From positions 1,552,001 through 1,616,000 of the forward strand of contig CAHIKZ030000253.1 in NCBI GenBank assembly GCA_903632075.3: a stretch of DNA of 64,000 bases, in the 5' to 3' direction. Each line of letters starts with the position of its first letter. Position 1 is the stretch's first letter. The notes below the pieces were generated by a model. It was given only the letters and a program-made list of their open reading frames with translations, did not search any database and was not told where the DNA came from. Of this stretch, positions 45,849-55,573 are shown piece after piece. The stretch is from Acanthosepion pharaonis (taxonomy: Eukaryota; Mollusca; Cephalopoda; Sepiida; Sepiidae). The position numbers were made by a program, and so were the translations under genes.

Positions 45849-46205
45849 CCAGGGAATGACGATAAACTACATCCGGCAGCAAGGCCGCTGATCGGGATAT
45901 TTAAGCTTTTGAGGAGCGTAGAATCACTTCTTAATTGCTGTTGTTACTATGCCCACCCTAACCCGGATTGGCAGCACCTGTTAAGGTCCCAACTATGAAA
46001 ATATAAAACTACATTTTCATAGTAAGAATACCAGCAATACTTTTGCATATAAAATGGTTACCAACGATATATATTGATAGTAAAATTGCCAACAAAACAT
46101 TTTCAAGAAGAATTACCAACAATTCATTTTATAGCAAAATAACCAGTAACACATTTTATCTGTAGCTGAAGCCATAAAATTGTGTTTCAAATATTTAGAT
46201 TCGAC
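45849..46205 (-). repeat. interspersed repeat, copy 2
   Basis: Reverse-complement counterpart of 12770-13083, about 70 bp longer in the GGTGCTGCC to GGCCTTGCTG interval, where copy 1 is shortened. Confidence 0.75.
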
Positions 46206-46534
46206 ATTAAAAATTAAAAACATTAAAAAATTTCGAAATCAAACAATTGCCATACACTGTCAATGAAAGTCGTTTCCTTCCTAACCGTTTGTTTAGAGTT
46301 GTTTGGAATCTAAACATTTCAGTTACATGTATATCAGTATTTCTCCTTATGATTACATACGCTACGCATTTTTGTTGTTGCTACGGGAGGTCTTTAAGTC
46401 TTGTGGTTTTTGGCATTTGGCAAGAATTCCAAAATGTTAGCACTAATGAGTTATATTTGGAAAAAAGCTAAACAATAGTGCTTCAAAATTTTCATATGAT
46501 TTTAACAGGTTGATACATTGAACTCGCATATATT

Positions 46535-47304
46535 CTCTTTCGAGATGACACAGTGTTGTTAGCAGATACAGAAAGAAATCTACAAAATCTCCTACAGAAG
46601 GTAGTGAAGGAAAGCGAAAAGAAAGGGTTAAACATCAACTGTAAGAAGACAGAATGCATGGTTGTTAGCAAAAGGATGAACCAAAAGTACGAATTGGAAA
46701 CCGTAGATACCAAAATCAAACAAGTGCAGAAATTTAAATATCTGGGAAAATGTTTTAACAGAAGACGGAAAATGCGACACTGAAATTTGAAGGTGCATTT
46801 CAATAGCCAAAGATGCCTTCCGAAAACTAAGCAGAGTATTAAGAAATGGAAAAACTTTGCTAGAAACAAGAAAAAGAGTACTAAACTGTTACGTGATATA
46901 TGTCCTGTATGACAGTGAATACTGAACAATCTCCTCAAAGATGAAGAGGAAATGTGGCTCTACAGGAGGATGATGAAGATGTCATAGACCGATTATGAAC
47001 AACGAAGTTTTAGAGAAAATGGAAACAAATGGAAAACATACTTAACATCAGGAAGAGACAGTTAAAATTTCTAGAGTACATAATGAGGAAAGAGGGCTTG
47101 GAAAATCTGATACTTACAAGACAGTTTGAAGGCAAGAGGGGCAGAGAAAAACAACGTATAACATACTTAATGAGCTTGAATAAATGGATGACAGAACAGG
47201 GTTTAGGAGAAATAACAAAAATACAAAATGTATTAAGTGCTACAAAGGACATGAAGTTCTGGAGAGCCATGATCGACTACGTACTGAGGGGACACAGGAC
47301 ATAA
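46535..47304 (+). pseudogene. LINE reverse transcriptase end and C-terminus (family R copy 4, best preserved)
   Basis: Starts at FRDDTVLLADTERNL, the catalytic box with YADD read as FRDD but both aspartates kept (about 46539-46550). KKGLNINCKKTECMVVSKR and QVQKFKYLGKCF follow. After a shift near 46780 come SRVLRNGKTLLETRKRVL and YVLYDSEYWTISSKMK. A second shift leads to the frame 47029-47304 with LNIRKRQLKFLEYIMRKEGL, KRGREKQRITYLMSLNKWM and KDMKFWRAMIDYVLRG. The stop is just after GHRT. The 5' truncation lies inside the palm domain. Confidence 0.85.
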
Positions 47305-47639
47305 AGAAGAATGCCGAGTAGATACCTAAACTCCTAAAATCACATTACCATTACTTTGCTGCTTCGTACTTAGAGATGTTGATATTGTAGCTGAAGGTCT
47401 TCTTAAGGTCATTTTGTGTTTGTGTGTGTGTGTGTATTTAAACGCTACTCAACATTAGAAGCTAAGACCAAATAGAAACACAGAGAGCGAAAGAAAAAGA
47501 GAAGAGATAGGAATGCCGAATTGAAGGAATAAATTCCGCTTCTTTTCTTAATCATATTTGCTTTGACATTTTAAATAATCTTTTATACTAGTTCACAGTG
47601 ACAAGTTTACAAGAGCCAGTCAAGTTAGAGGGATAGAGA

Positions 47640-48730
47640 TTTTTATAAGGACGTAAAAGGCAGAAGCAAGAAGTGCCTATTATGAGAATATATAGGATGG
47701 ATAAGGTTTGACCTTCGACATGAAGAGGTTAACATTGTAATGTTAGAGGAAGCATCCAGCCCCAGGATTCCGTTCCACAATGCAACAGTTTTGGGGAACT
47801 TCCTTCTTGCCAAAATAATATAAACGAAATGAGGATGTACGTGGAATGGAAGATCGTAGCTGTAAAGGTCTGAACTGGTGGAACTAAGGAATGTAGCTCG
47901 TCCGAACATTTTCCATATAAATAGCGACAGAGTTAGCGAGAGAGAAGCCAAGTTTCATCTGGAAGATAATTCATCAGCCACAAGGCCACGTAGCCGCTTT
48001 TCTGATTAACCTAAATGGTAGTAATATTACAGTTTTGGTCTGATCTGCGTCTTTTGAAGATAGAACATACTGCCAGGAGTCAAGTACTTTCGGGATCGGA
48101 AAAAAAGACCCATTTTTCTAGCATCTTTAGTCATAGATCGGATATACAATTTCCAGTTGAGGTCTGCAGTTTGTTTTAGTCCCAATAGACTTTCAAGGTA
48201 AGTAGCCTCTTTGAGAGTACAACCGCTCATCAGAACTGGAGTAAATTATGCCCTGCGCGAACTTTTGTCTTGACGGTATTGATTTAGACAAGCCAGTCTT
48301 CACACCCGTGAGCTGTGAAATCTCGGTTAGTGAAATCTCTTGGCCAGATCGTTGATATAAAGCAGAAAGAGGGGAAAACTAAGGAGAGACTTTTTTAATG
48401 GACTTCATTGATTTTATCCATAATAATAATTAAGATACCAGTAGTTGACACATAAGAGTGGAAACCAAACAATATTCTTATTAATGATAGCCTCAAACAT
48501 TTTGATGAAGGCTGATGAGGTGATATTTTGACGGAATTAGCGTTCACCTGCATTGTTGGAAACAAGGTATACAGCTGACACATTCCATGGTCTTGTTAAG
48601 CAGCTTTGCCAATATTGGAGATATCTCTGAGCTAAGATTCTTAAGAACCACTACAGAGATCTTATCTAAAGCTTTTCTTGACTCAAAATACATGATAAAC
48701 TGGAAATATATCATAAAACTTATGCACCGT
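47640..48730 (-). pseudogene. Jockey/CR1-like LINE reverse transcriptase, broken
   Basis: Minus strand, right to left across several frames: KALDKISVVVLKNLSSEIS (about 48690), SAFIKMFEAIINKN (about 48500) and SALYINDLAK (about 48350). MSGCTLKEATYLESLLGLKQ, KLYIRSMTKDARKMG and SMFYLQKTQIRPKL (48027-48230) follow. Finally comes a C-terminal FPKTVALWNGIL (about 47780). This is the usual order from RT entry to C-terminus in Jockey and CR1 groups. No catalytic YADD remains visible. Confidence 0.72.
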
Positions 48731-48966
48731 GAGGTGGGGGAGAGTCAAGATCGGCAGTTGATACAAAAGAGTGACAACCGTTTTTGTTGTTATTCTCAAA
48801 AGATTTCGGCTGTTGTCATCTCTAGCAGGTGTTTGTTGATAGGAATAAATTGATGGAATTTCGAACTGAATACAAAAATATTCAGATCGAAATTTACCAA
48901 AACTTTAATTCAGTAGTTTTAGGTTTAGAATTGCCTCACGGGACAATAGCCTTAAAACATTGGTTT

Positions 48967-49034
48967 GTGAAGATAGTGACATAGGAAATATGGGTTCAAT
49001 TCCTGGACCAGGTAGGAAATAGGGCAAACAATAG
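48967..49034 (+). repeat. partial extra copy of the duplicated segment's 3' motif
   Basis: GTGACATAG, GGGTTCAATTCCTGG and GGTAGGAAATAGGGC followed by AACAATAGCTA repeat the internal block at about 40068-40133 and 50748-50812. This block joins without a gap to the start of copy B. Confidence 0.85.
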
Positions 49035-51261
49035 CTAGGTTAATGATTACAATAGTTAAAAGCACAAGGCTTTGAGGAATGCAAATCATGTTTTTTTTTT
49101 TTTTTTTAATTGGAAAATCAGCTCTGAATTGTAACATACAAAACTCAATAAATCAAATATATTATTTAATTTCAAATGCTTTTATTTGCTTTTAGTTGTT
49201 TTTATGAATATGGACAATATTTTCTGAAAGCAAAAAAATTTTCGATGAAAAATGAATTTTTAATACAATTATTTGTTATTTCTTTAATTATAATAGATTT
49301 TTACATTTAAGTTGTTAAAATATAAAATTAGTTAAAAGCCGCATCACGTTTCCTAATTGTCCTTATGAGATAGATCTTTTTAGTGCGTTCTAAATTGTAT
49401 CGTTTTTACTAATCAGAAGATCCGCAGTAATTAAGAAATGTAATTTTGTGTTCATAAAAATCGTTAAAATGGCTGTAATTAAAAAGTACGGAAGGTCACA
49501 AGCAGTAAAACGTCACGTGGCTTGAGTGTAAGCGTTCTCCGCTGAACCTCAATTACATTACATTATTGCAAATTCTTCGTGCGAAACACATGCTGAGCAT
49601 TTTGAATTAGCGTTTTTTAATCAGTGAGTCGTCTTTATTTCAATTTTATGTGAATTTCTTATTTCAAACAAACTGTTTTCGGTTCTATCCTTAAGTGTTG
49701 TTGTCATCACCCTGCTAAAAGGTGTTAAAAATCAAAAATACACCAAGCCACTGTTCCAAAATAGATTTTTAAAAAAGCTGTACAGCACTTGTATTTTAAT
49801 TTATTTATAGTATTTATAATTTCTACAGATAGTATCAACAAACTTATGGTGTAAGCTACAGTAATAAAAAAAACAGAATAAAAGAAATTGAAAGGTTTTT
49901 TGTCTTTTTTTAGTTTAAAAATTACGAGGTACTACATAAGCTGATTCATGTAAGAAAAACGTTACGTCAATTATGTCCTTCCGTATGATAAATCGAATCT
50001 CACGTTAGCTGTCGATATGTGATGACAGCAATCATTCATCACTTGTCAACAGCCAACGATGTTAAGATCGCCTCCTTTTATTTTAAACAACATTTTTACT
50101 TCAGAGAAAGTAAGTTTTTTTTTTTTCAAAATATATTAAATAATCTTTAAATTTGCTAATTTTCGTCAAATAAATTTTGAAAAACGTATAATTGATTTTT
50201 GGAAGAATTTTAAACTAGGATTTTAACTTAGTTTACAAAATTTTTAAAAAATGGCTGATATCGAGTTTTATTTATTAATTTCGCAGAAAAAAGAAACAAG
50301 ATTTTTAACTAAAATTTTGGATATGCTAAGAATGAGTAAAAAATTTTAAAAATAATCAAAAAAAAAATACTTTGCTATTTCTTCTTAATAATGATATATA
50401 TACTTAAGCAGATAATTTTTTCATCAAATTTAAGACTGTTCTTGCCATGCTATGCTATTCTATTGATTCTCATTGAGTTACCTAAGTTATAGCTATGTTT
50501 TTCGCCGGATTTTTGGTTTGATTTTTATAGTCTAACTAATTATTTTCGTCATAATGGTTTGTTTGTTTGTTTATTATTTACTTTATTTATTTGGATTCAT
50601 TGATTTCGTTTTTTATTTTTTATTTATTTATTTCGTCTAATCTAACGGGTGTGATTTGGTGATTTGTTTGGGTTAATTCATTTAACTTATTTTATTATCA
50701 TTTTATTTACTTATTTATTTTATTTTATTTTTATTTCGTGAATTTGGTGACATAGAAAATGTGGGTTCAATTCCTGGGCCGGGTAGGAAATAGGGCGAAC
50801 AATAGCTAAGTAGGATTAAAGATACTCCTAGACATAGGATAACAGAAAGAGAATAATCTACCCGTGCGGATTAAATCAAATGTTCAGTTTAAAATCCCTT
50901 TACAACAGACACCTGAAGAAGACAGGAGAGGATAACATACGGACTATTGTGATAATAACAACAATGATGAGGATATTAGTTCAAATGCAAATGATGAAAA
51001 ATGAATGATTTTGATTTTAAATGTTTGCAATTTATCATTTTACTTTCATATAGTGATTTTCCAAGGGTAGCTTAGACGTGGCACGAGGCTGAAAGTAGGA
51101 GACACCCAGTGAGGATCGAACTCACTAATCAGTCGTAATTGTTCTAGCGAGACCGCCTCGAGGTTCCCCTTTCACTTTTATATATGATGTTCATTCATGG
51201 TAGAGTTGTTTTTTTGCCTTTAGAAAAAAAATTATTTTTTCTTTCCGACAACGCATCGTCA
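49035..51261 (+). repeat. 2.2-kb duplicated segment, copy B
   Basis: Collinear, nearly identical direct copy of 38360-40564, about 10.7 kb away. It keeps a short segment (GAATGATTTTGATTTTAA near 51002) that copy A lacks at the matching place but shows after its right end. Flanks of the two copies differ, so this is either a dispersed element or an old local duplication. Confidence 0.93.
50913..50944 (+). ncRNA. decayed hammerhead motif (type C) inside copy B
   Basis: CTGAAGA intact (50913-50919); GAAA reads GGAC. Same position as the motif in copy A. Confidence 0.45.
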
Positions 51262-51744
51262 GTTGGATTTCCTTAGGGATCATCATCCTCGTCACAAATC
51301 TCCAACAATAATGAGTGGGATAGTTTAAATTGCATTTTGATCATCCACCATGAGCTAACTGACAAGTGACAGCAATATACTATACGTAACAATTATGCAA
51401 GTGAAGATATTTGCTAAAATACTGGACAATAATATATCTGATACAGTATTGTATAATAGAAAATCTTATTAAAACGTGAACCCAAATAAAAATATTTATT
51501 TGATTTACAAAATTTACACTGATATACGAGTTTGATTATTATAAGATTTACTCGACTCTCTCGTCAAATTCGACGTATGAGGGTCAAGCAGATCAGTTCC
51601 TAGGAAACCGACAGCCCGACAACAGCACATGAGATTTGATTATAGTGGTGAAGGTTTCGTGCAGGACCATCCACACTTTTTTGAAGGGCCGAATACAGAG
51701 ACCTGGTGCACTACGTGCTACAAGGTCCCCAAATGACCCTCCGC
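51262..51744. other. mostly unrecognised; right part possibly SINE body
   Basis: From about 51590 the composition is balanced (CCGACAGCCCGACAACAG) and may be an extension of the SINE-like repeat that follows. Confidence 0.35.
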
Positions 51745-51915
51745 AGGTTTTGAATTCAGAGTTGTTGTTCTCCTAGACCAGTTGCCATCCAAGGCTATAG
51801 ATCCCAGTCTGTCCTGCTATTTACCCATAGCTGGTGGGAGAAGAGGATTCACACTTTTCCCAAGGGTATTAGCATGTAAGTGAATGTAATGGATTCGACT
51901 GGAATTTGAACTACT
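51745..51915 (-). mobile_element. tRNA-derived SINE-like repeat, copy 4 (head truncated)
   Basis: Longest body of the four: GAATTCAGAGTTGT, CCTAGACCAGTTGCCATCCA, CCCAGTCTGTCCTGCTATTT, CCCATAGCTGG and CGACTGGAATTTGAAC. The tRNA-like head is cut after the B box. Confidence 0.65.
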
Positions 51916-52254
51916 AATTAAAAATAAATAATACATTTTTATTAAAGATTGCATATATAAATAATAATAAATATCTGCCTAATCTTAGTGTGTATCCCTA
52001 AGTTTTTTCTTTGCAACGACTTTTTCATAGTATACACAGATACTGCACTCTAATCCCAGACTGGATACTGAGGAGAACCCTTTCATCCTCGACAGGTTTG
52101 GGGAAGAGTTACAAGTACCTATCCAAAAAGGAAATTATTAGATTTTACAAAACAACCCACTCACTGCATTAGTTGTTAATCATAACTAGTCTAACCGTAA
52201 TTTCGACTTAAAAAATTCTGTTTTAAATACAATAAAAAGTGATTTATAAAATAC
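51916..52254. other. nothing recognised
   Basis: AT-rich, no feature identified. Confidence 0.4.
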
Positions 52255-52891
52255 ATTGAATCAATAGCTTCATCTACTGCAAGGAAAGTTGGTTCTCTGT
52301 GTCGCACTAGAAAGTTTTTTTCTCGCCCGAGTCCATCCTTCAAATCTATAAATCAACCATTCGCCCTTGCATGGAATATTGCTGCCATATATGGTCTGGT
52401 GCTCCCGTTGTTCGTCTTAAGGTCCTCGACAAAATCCAGAGACGGATATACAATATGATTGGCCCTGATCTGGCATCTCGTTTACAATCCCTTTCTCACA
52501 GACATACCGTCGCTTCCCTGTCTTTTCTACAAATACTTTCACGGTAGCTGCTTCGACCAGCTACTTTCGCTGGTTCCCAAACTGCATGAATTTAAGCGTG
52601 ATACTATTCTGGCATCTCAATCCCACCGTTCAAAACGGATCAATAGCTTCATGTCTCGCACTTTCCGTCTGTGGAAATCCCTTCCTCTTACTTGCTTCCC
52701 TGATAAATAATAATTTCCAAATATTCAAATGCAATGTCAATCGACATCTCCAAATGCCTTGATCTATTCCCCGTCCTTTTCTTCATCCTTTCCTCTATTA
52801 CGCCTCTTTACTCTTGCTCCCACTTTCTGTAACCCCTTGCGTGCTAGTGGCTCTCAAGCCTTGCTTGTGGTGAAATGCTCAAAAAAAAAAA
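52255..52891 (+). pseudogene. Jockey/CR1-like LINE 3' end with A-tail
   Basis: One frame gives STIRPCMEYCCHIWSGAP, LKVLDKIQRRIYNMIGPDL and LQSLSHRHTVASLSFLQIL. A shift at about 52545 leads to SCFDQLLSLVPKLHEFKRD and SFMSRTFRLWKSLPLTCFPD. About 150 bp of 3' untranslated sequence end in an A12 run at 52879-52890. The 5' part is missing. One frameshift only, so this is a younger copy than the other Jockey-like fragments. Confidence 0.8.
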
Positions 52892-53439
52892 ACAAATATT
52901 AGAATCTGTACGTCGTAACATACAAGTTGAGAAATGTTTCAATTTTACCCACCAACCAAATCATAAAGAGTTGTAAATTTTGTACAAACAATACTTTTTT
53001 CTTATTCAATAATGATTTAAAAGAAAATCGGCCCAGATTTGGCTTTGCCTCTCAGCGCTTGTTTCAATTTACCCCCTTTTACAATTCTTAGAATATTTCC
53101 GAATATATTACCCAGAAAGGCTGATTTCTTTTGTTCTCTAGATGACATCTAACTAATAGATGCCCACAAAATTGAATTTATAGATCTAAACAGAATAGAA
53201 CCTAAAATTGAATTCACCTTTTCTCCATAAGTCGACTGATAACGGTTAAGAAATAAATTTCTAACTTATGTGCACGATTTTTTATGAATATTTCTATTCC
53301 ATATTGAACCCTCTTCCACTATAAATGTCGCAAATATTAAACAATATATATGTGCATTAACTTTTTGGTTTCCATCAGTATGGCTGATGCTAACCTCTAG
53401 GAGGGGACTCATTGCGCCTTTCCAGATTAACGTGTTCCA
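52892..53439. other. nothing recognised
   Basis: AT-rich; no ORF or repeat identified. Confidence 0.4.
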
Positions 53440-53829
53440 CTGACTTGTAATGGAAAGATTATATTGAATCAGTTGCTAGGCCTGCTGCTAGAAAAGTTAG
53501 TTCACTGTATCGGTCTAGCCAATTTTTCTCGCCAGAATCTATCTTACATATTCATAAGTCAAGCTTTCGTCTATGTTTTGAATTTTTCTGTCACATCTGA
53601 TCTGGTGCCCTGGCTATGTATTTCGAGATTCTTGATAGAATCCAAAGAATCTGCAATGTTACTGGTGCTGACTAGGCATCTGGGATTCAGTCATTTTAGC
53701 ACCGCCGTAATGCAACTTCCCTGTGGCTTTTCTATAAATGACTTCATGGCAATTGTTCTGATGAACTTTCCTCTATGGCACGTAGATTTTATGAATTTAA
53801 GCGCAATAATTTATAATAAGCAGTATTAA
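53440..53829 (+). pseudogene. Jockey/CR1-like LINE fragment, second copy
   Basis: It aligns with the start of 52255-52891: ARKVSSLYR.SQFFSPES, CHIWSGAPG in one frame and NPKNLQCYWC in a shifted frame. It is more decayed, with at least three shifts, and lacks the C-terminal end. The longest open frame (121 codons) is not the homologous one throughout. Confidence 0.6.
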
Positions 53830-54249
53830 CTACATTTACTGGCCTGAATGTCCTAGAATTATCGTAGAAATTATAAACAGAGCATTTACTTAAATATCTG
53901 TCTATAAAAATAACGTATAAACAGAAAATATATTAAAATAATTGTTGGACTTTACATAATATATTTTGTTATTTGTATACGTTAAGATAAGCCTCGAGCA
54001 GATATGAGCTTTCGAGAGAAATCATGGCAAATTTGTTGTTTAAAACTTAAATTTGTTAAACAGACGCTTCCTCTATAGGTAAATGGTATAGCACATCAGG
54101 GAAAATAAGGGTTCCGTGTATGATACAGGTTTCATTCTTGTCGGAGGACGCACATTTTCTACGATATTTCTCGTATATACAGACCGATAAATGTAGTTAA
54201 TAGTGGTCATTTACTTAAATATCTATATCTGTAAAAAAACGTATAAACA

Positions 54250-54250
<1 letters not shown>
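53830..54250. other. nothing recognised
   Basis: Direct words such as ATTTACTTAAATATCT and AAACAGAA.ATAT recur at 53885-53935 and 54210-54255, so a short degenerate duplication may be present. Confidence 0.4.

Positions 54251-54293
<43 letters not shown>
54251..54293. repeat. (TA)n microsatellite starting at a hammerhead cleavage position
   Basis: TA run whose right edge is the base after the GUC triplet of the minus-strand motif at 54294-54331. Confidence 0.95.
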
Positions 54294-54295
<2 letters not shown>

Positions 54296-54331
54296 CACAC
54301 TATTTCATGTTTAAACGTAATCTTCAGGTTT
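54294..54331 (-). ncRNA. hammerhead motif (type B) cut at its cleavage site
   Basis: Minus strand: AAAC, core CUGAAGA (54321-54327), a stem II region with changed loop (UUACGUUUAAACAU), GAAA (54303-54306), and stem III A-U, U-G, A-U around GUG (54295-54303). The triplet GUC is at 54294-54296. From 54293 leftwards the sequence is pure (TA)n, so the 3' strand of stem I is absent. Confidence 0.62.
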
Positions 54332-54397
54332 AGACAGTCTATTAAACTATATTTATTTATTGTTATTTTCGTCTGCCGGGCTGAATATTCGCTTTCT

Positions 54398-54490
54398 GGT
54401 AGGATTCAAACCTACGTCTTCCCCACCTCCTCTCGGAAAACCATTGTTAGATCCGGCGTGCTTTAACCATCTCTGTCTCGATTTGCGTGG
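54398..54490 (-). other. tRNA(Ser/Leu)-like segment, probable SINE head
   Basis: On the minus strand GAGATGGTTAAAGCACGCCGG resembles an A box with D loop. A long variable region (GGAGGTGGGGAAGACG) and the T arm GTAGGTTTGAATCCTACC follow. The T stem pairs perfectly (GTAGG/CCTAC). The acceptor stem does not pair and the anticodon arm is weak, so it is not a functional tRNA. Confidence 0.5.
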
Positions 54491-54869
54491 AAGACCAAGC
54501 AAAGTTGAATCGTGCCTTTAAACACAGATTTTTCTCTGGCTCCCGAAATAGACATATCTGCTCAGTTCCGTATCCTAACGTAAACAAAGCAATTTCTAAA
54601 GAAAGGGATGGATTTTCTTTATTTATTAATCCGACAGATGTTATTACATAGACGTTTTTTTTAGTTGATACTCGTATTTGAGTAGATGTTCCTTTTAATT
54701 ATTAAACAGTATATTTGTTTACTTTCGTCTACCTGTATGAATATTCGAAAAATTTTGTAAAAAAATATAAGCTCTTCGATATTATAACGGTTTTCCCTAA
54801 GGGGACGCAGATTTTTTCTCTAAGAAGATTTCTTGAATATTCAGGCCGTTAGAAGAAATAAATAAATAT

Positions 54870-54874
<5 letters not shown>
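54491..54874. other. nothing recognised
   Basis: TTCGTCTACCTGTATGAATATTCG at 54724 echoes TTCGTCTGCCGGGCTGAATATTCG at 54367, a possible second scrap of the same repeat. Confidence 0.35.

Positions 54875-54940
<66 letters not shown>
54875..54940. repeat. (TA)n microsatellite
   Basis: About 33 TA units. Confidence 0.97.
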
Positions 54941-54943
<3 letters not shown>

Positions 54944-55509
54944 TTTAAAAAATAAGCGTATAAAAATGACGTCTAAGTAATAATATATAATTATAATATA
55001 GATTCGCAACAATTATAAACAGGAAGAATTGAAGAATCATTAAATACCATATTTCTACTGTAATTCCCGAAAAACTTGTAAAATTTATATTACAAAAAAT
55101 GGAAAACCGCAAACCTTGTTGTCACAGATCAAAACAACTTTTTCAAATCTGAACTATCGATGACCAATATAATGTAGCAATTTCTTTTCCCAGTGCATAA
55201 CTTTGTTTCTTGTTACAAGTTAATTAACTATATCGGACATACTACCACCTCCTTATGTCACTCATAAAATCAAATTGCTATAAAATACAACTATCTACCA
55301 ACAATTTACAGGAACACTTAAGAACAGTTTTGGTCAAAAACATTAAAATTCTATATAAATCACATTACTGGAATCATCTCGCATTAAGAGAGGACCTCTA
55401 TATTAAACATCTCTCTCTAAACGTCAACCTCACAGTATTTAGCAATAGGAATAAAGTGTTAAAAGTTTATTTGCATGTCGATTCAAAATTTCATTGATCT
55501 AAGATCAGA

Positions 55510-55511
<2 letters not shown>
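54941..55511. other. nothing recognised
   Basis: AT-rich; plus frame 55255-55497 (80 codons) has no known domain. ATGTCGATTCAAAATTTC..TGATCTAAGA(T/A)CAGAATTTATATA at 55475-55515 is the reverse complement of 57312-57355, beside another (TA)n. Confidence 0.4.

Positions 55512-55571
<60 letters not shown>
55512..55571. repeat. (TA)n microsatellite
   Basis: Directly abuts the truncated end of the PLE relic to the right. Confidence 0.97.

Positions 55572-55573
<2 letters not shown>

Noticed and set aside
46247..46471. 74-codon plus frame before the LINE copy at 46535
   Set aside because: Composition-driven hydrophobic frame, with no relation to the LINE and no domain.
38360..51261. Long terminal repeats of an LTR retrotransposon
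   Set aside because: No TG..CA ends, primer-binding site, polypurine tract or gag-pol remnants between the copies; the interval holds unrelated LINE fragments.
10511..54490. Functional tRNA genes at the tRNA-like segments (10511-10592, 33885-34083, 54398-54490)
   Set aside because: A- and B-box-like words exist but acceptor and anticodon stems do not pair; SINE heads fit better.
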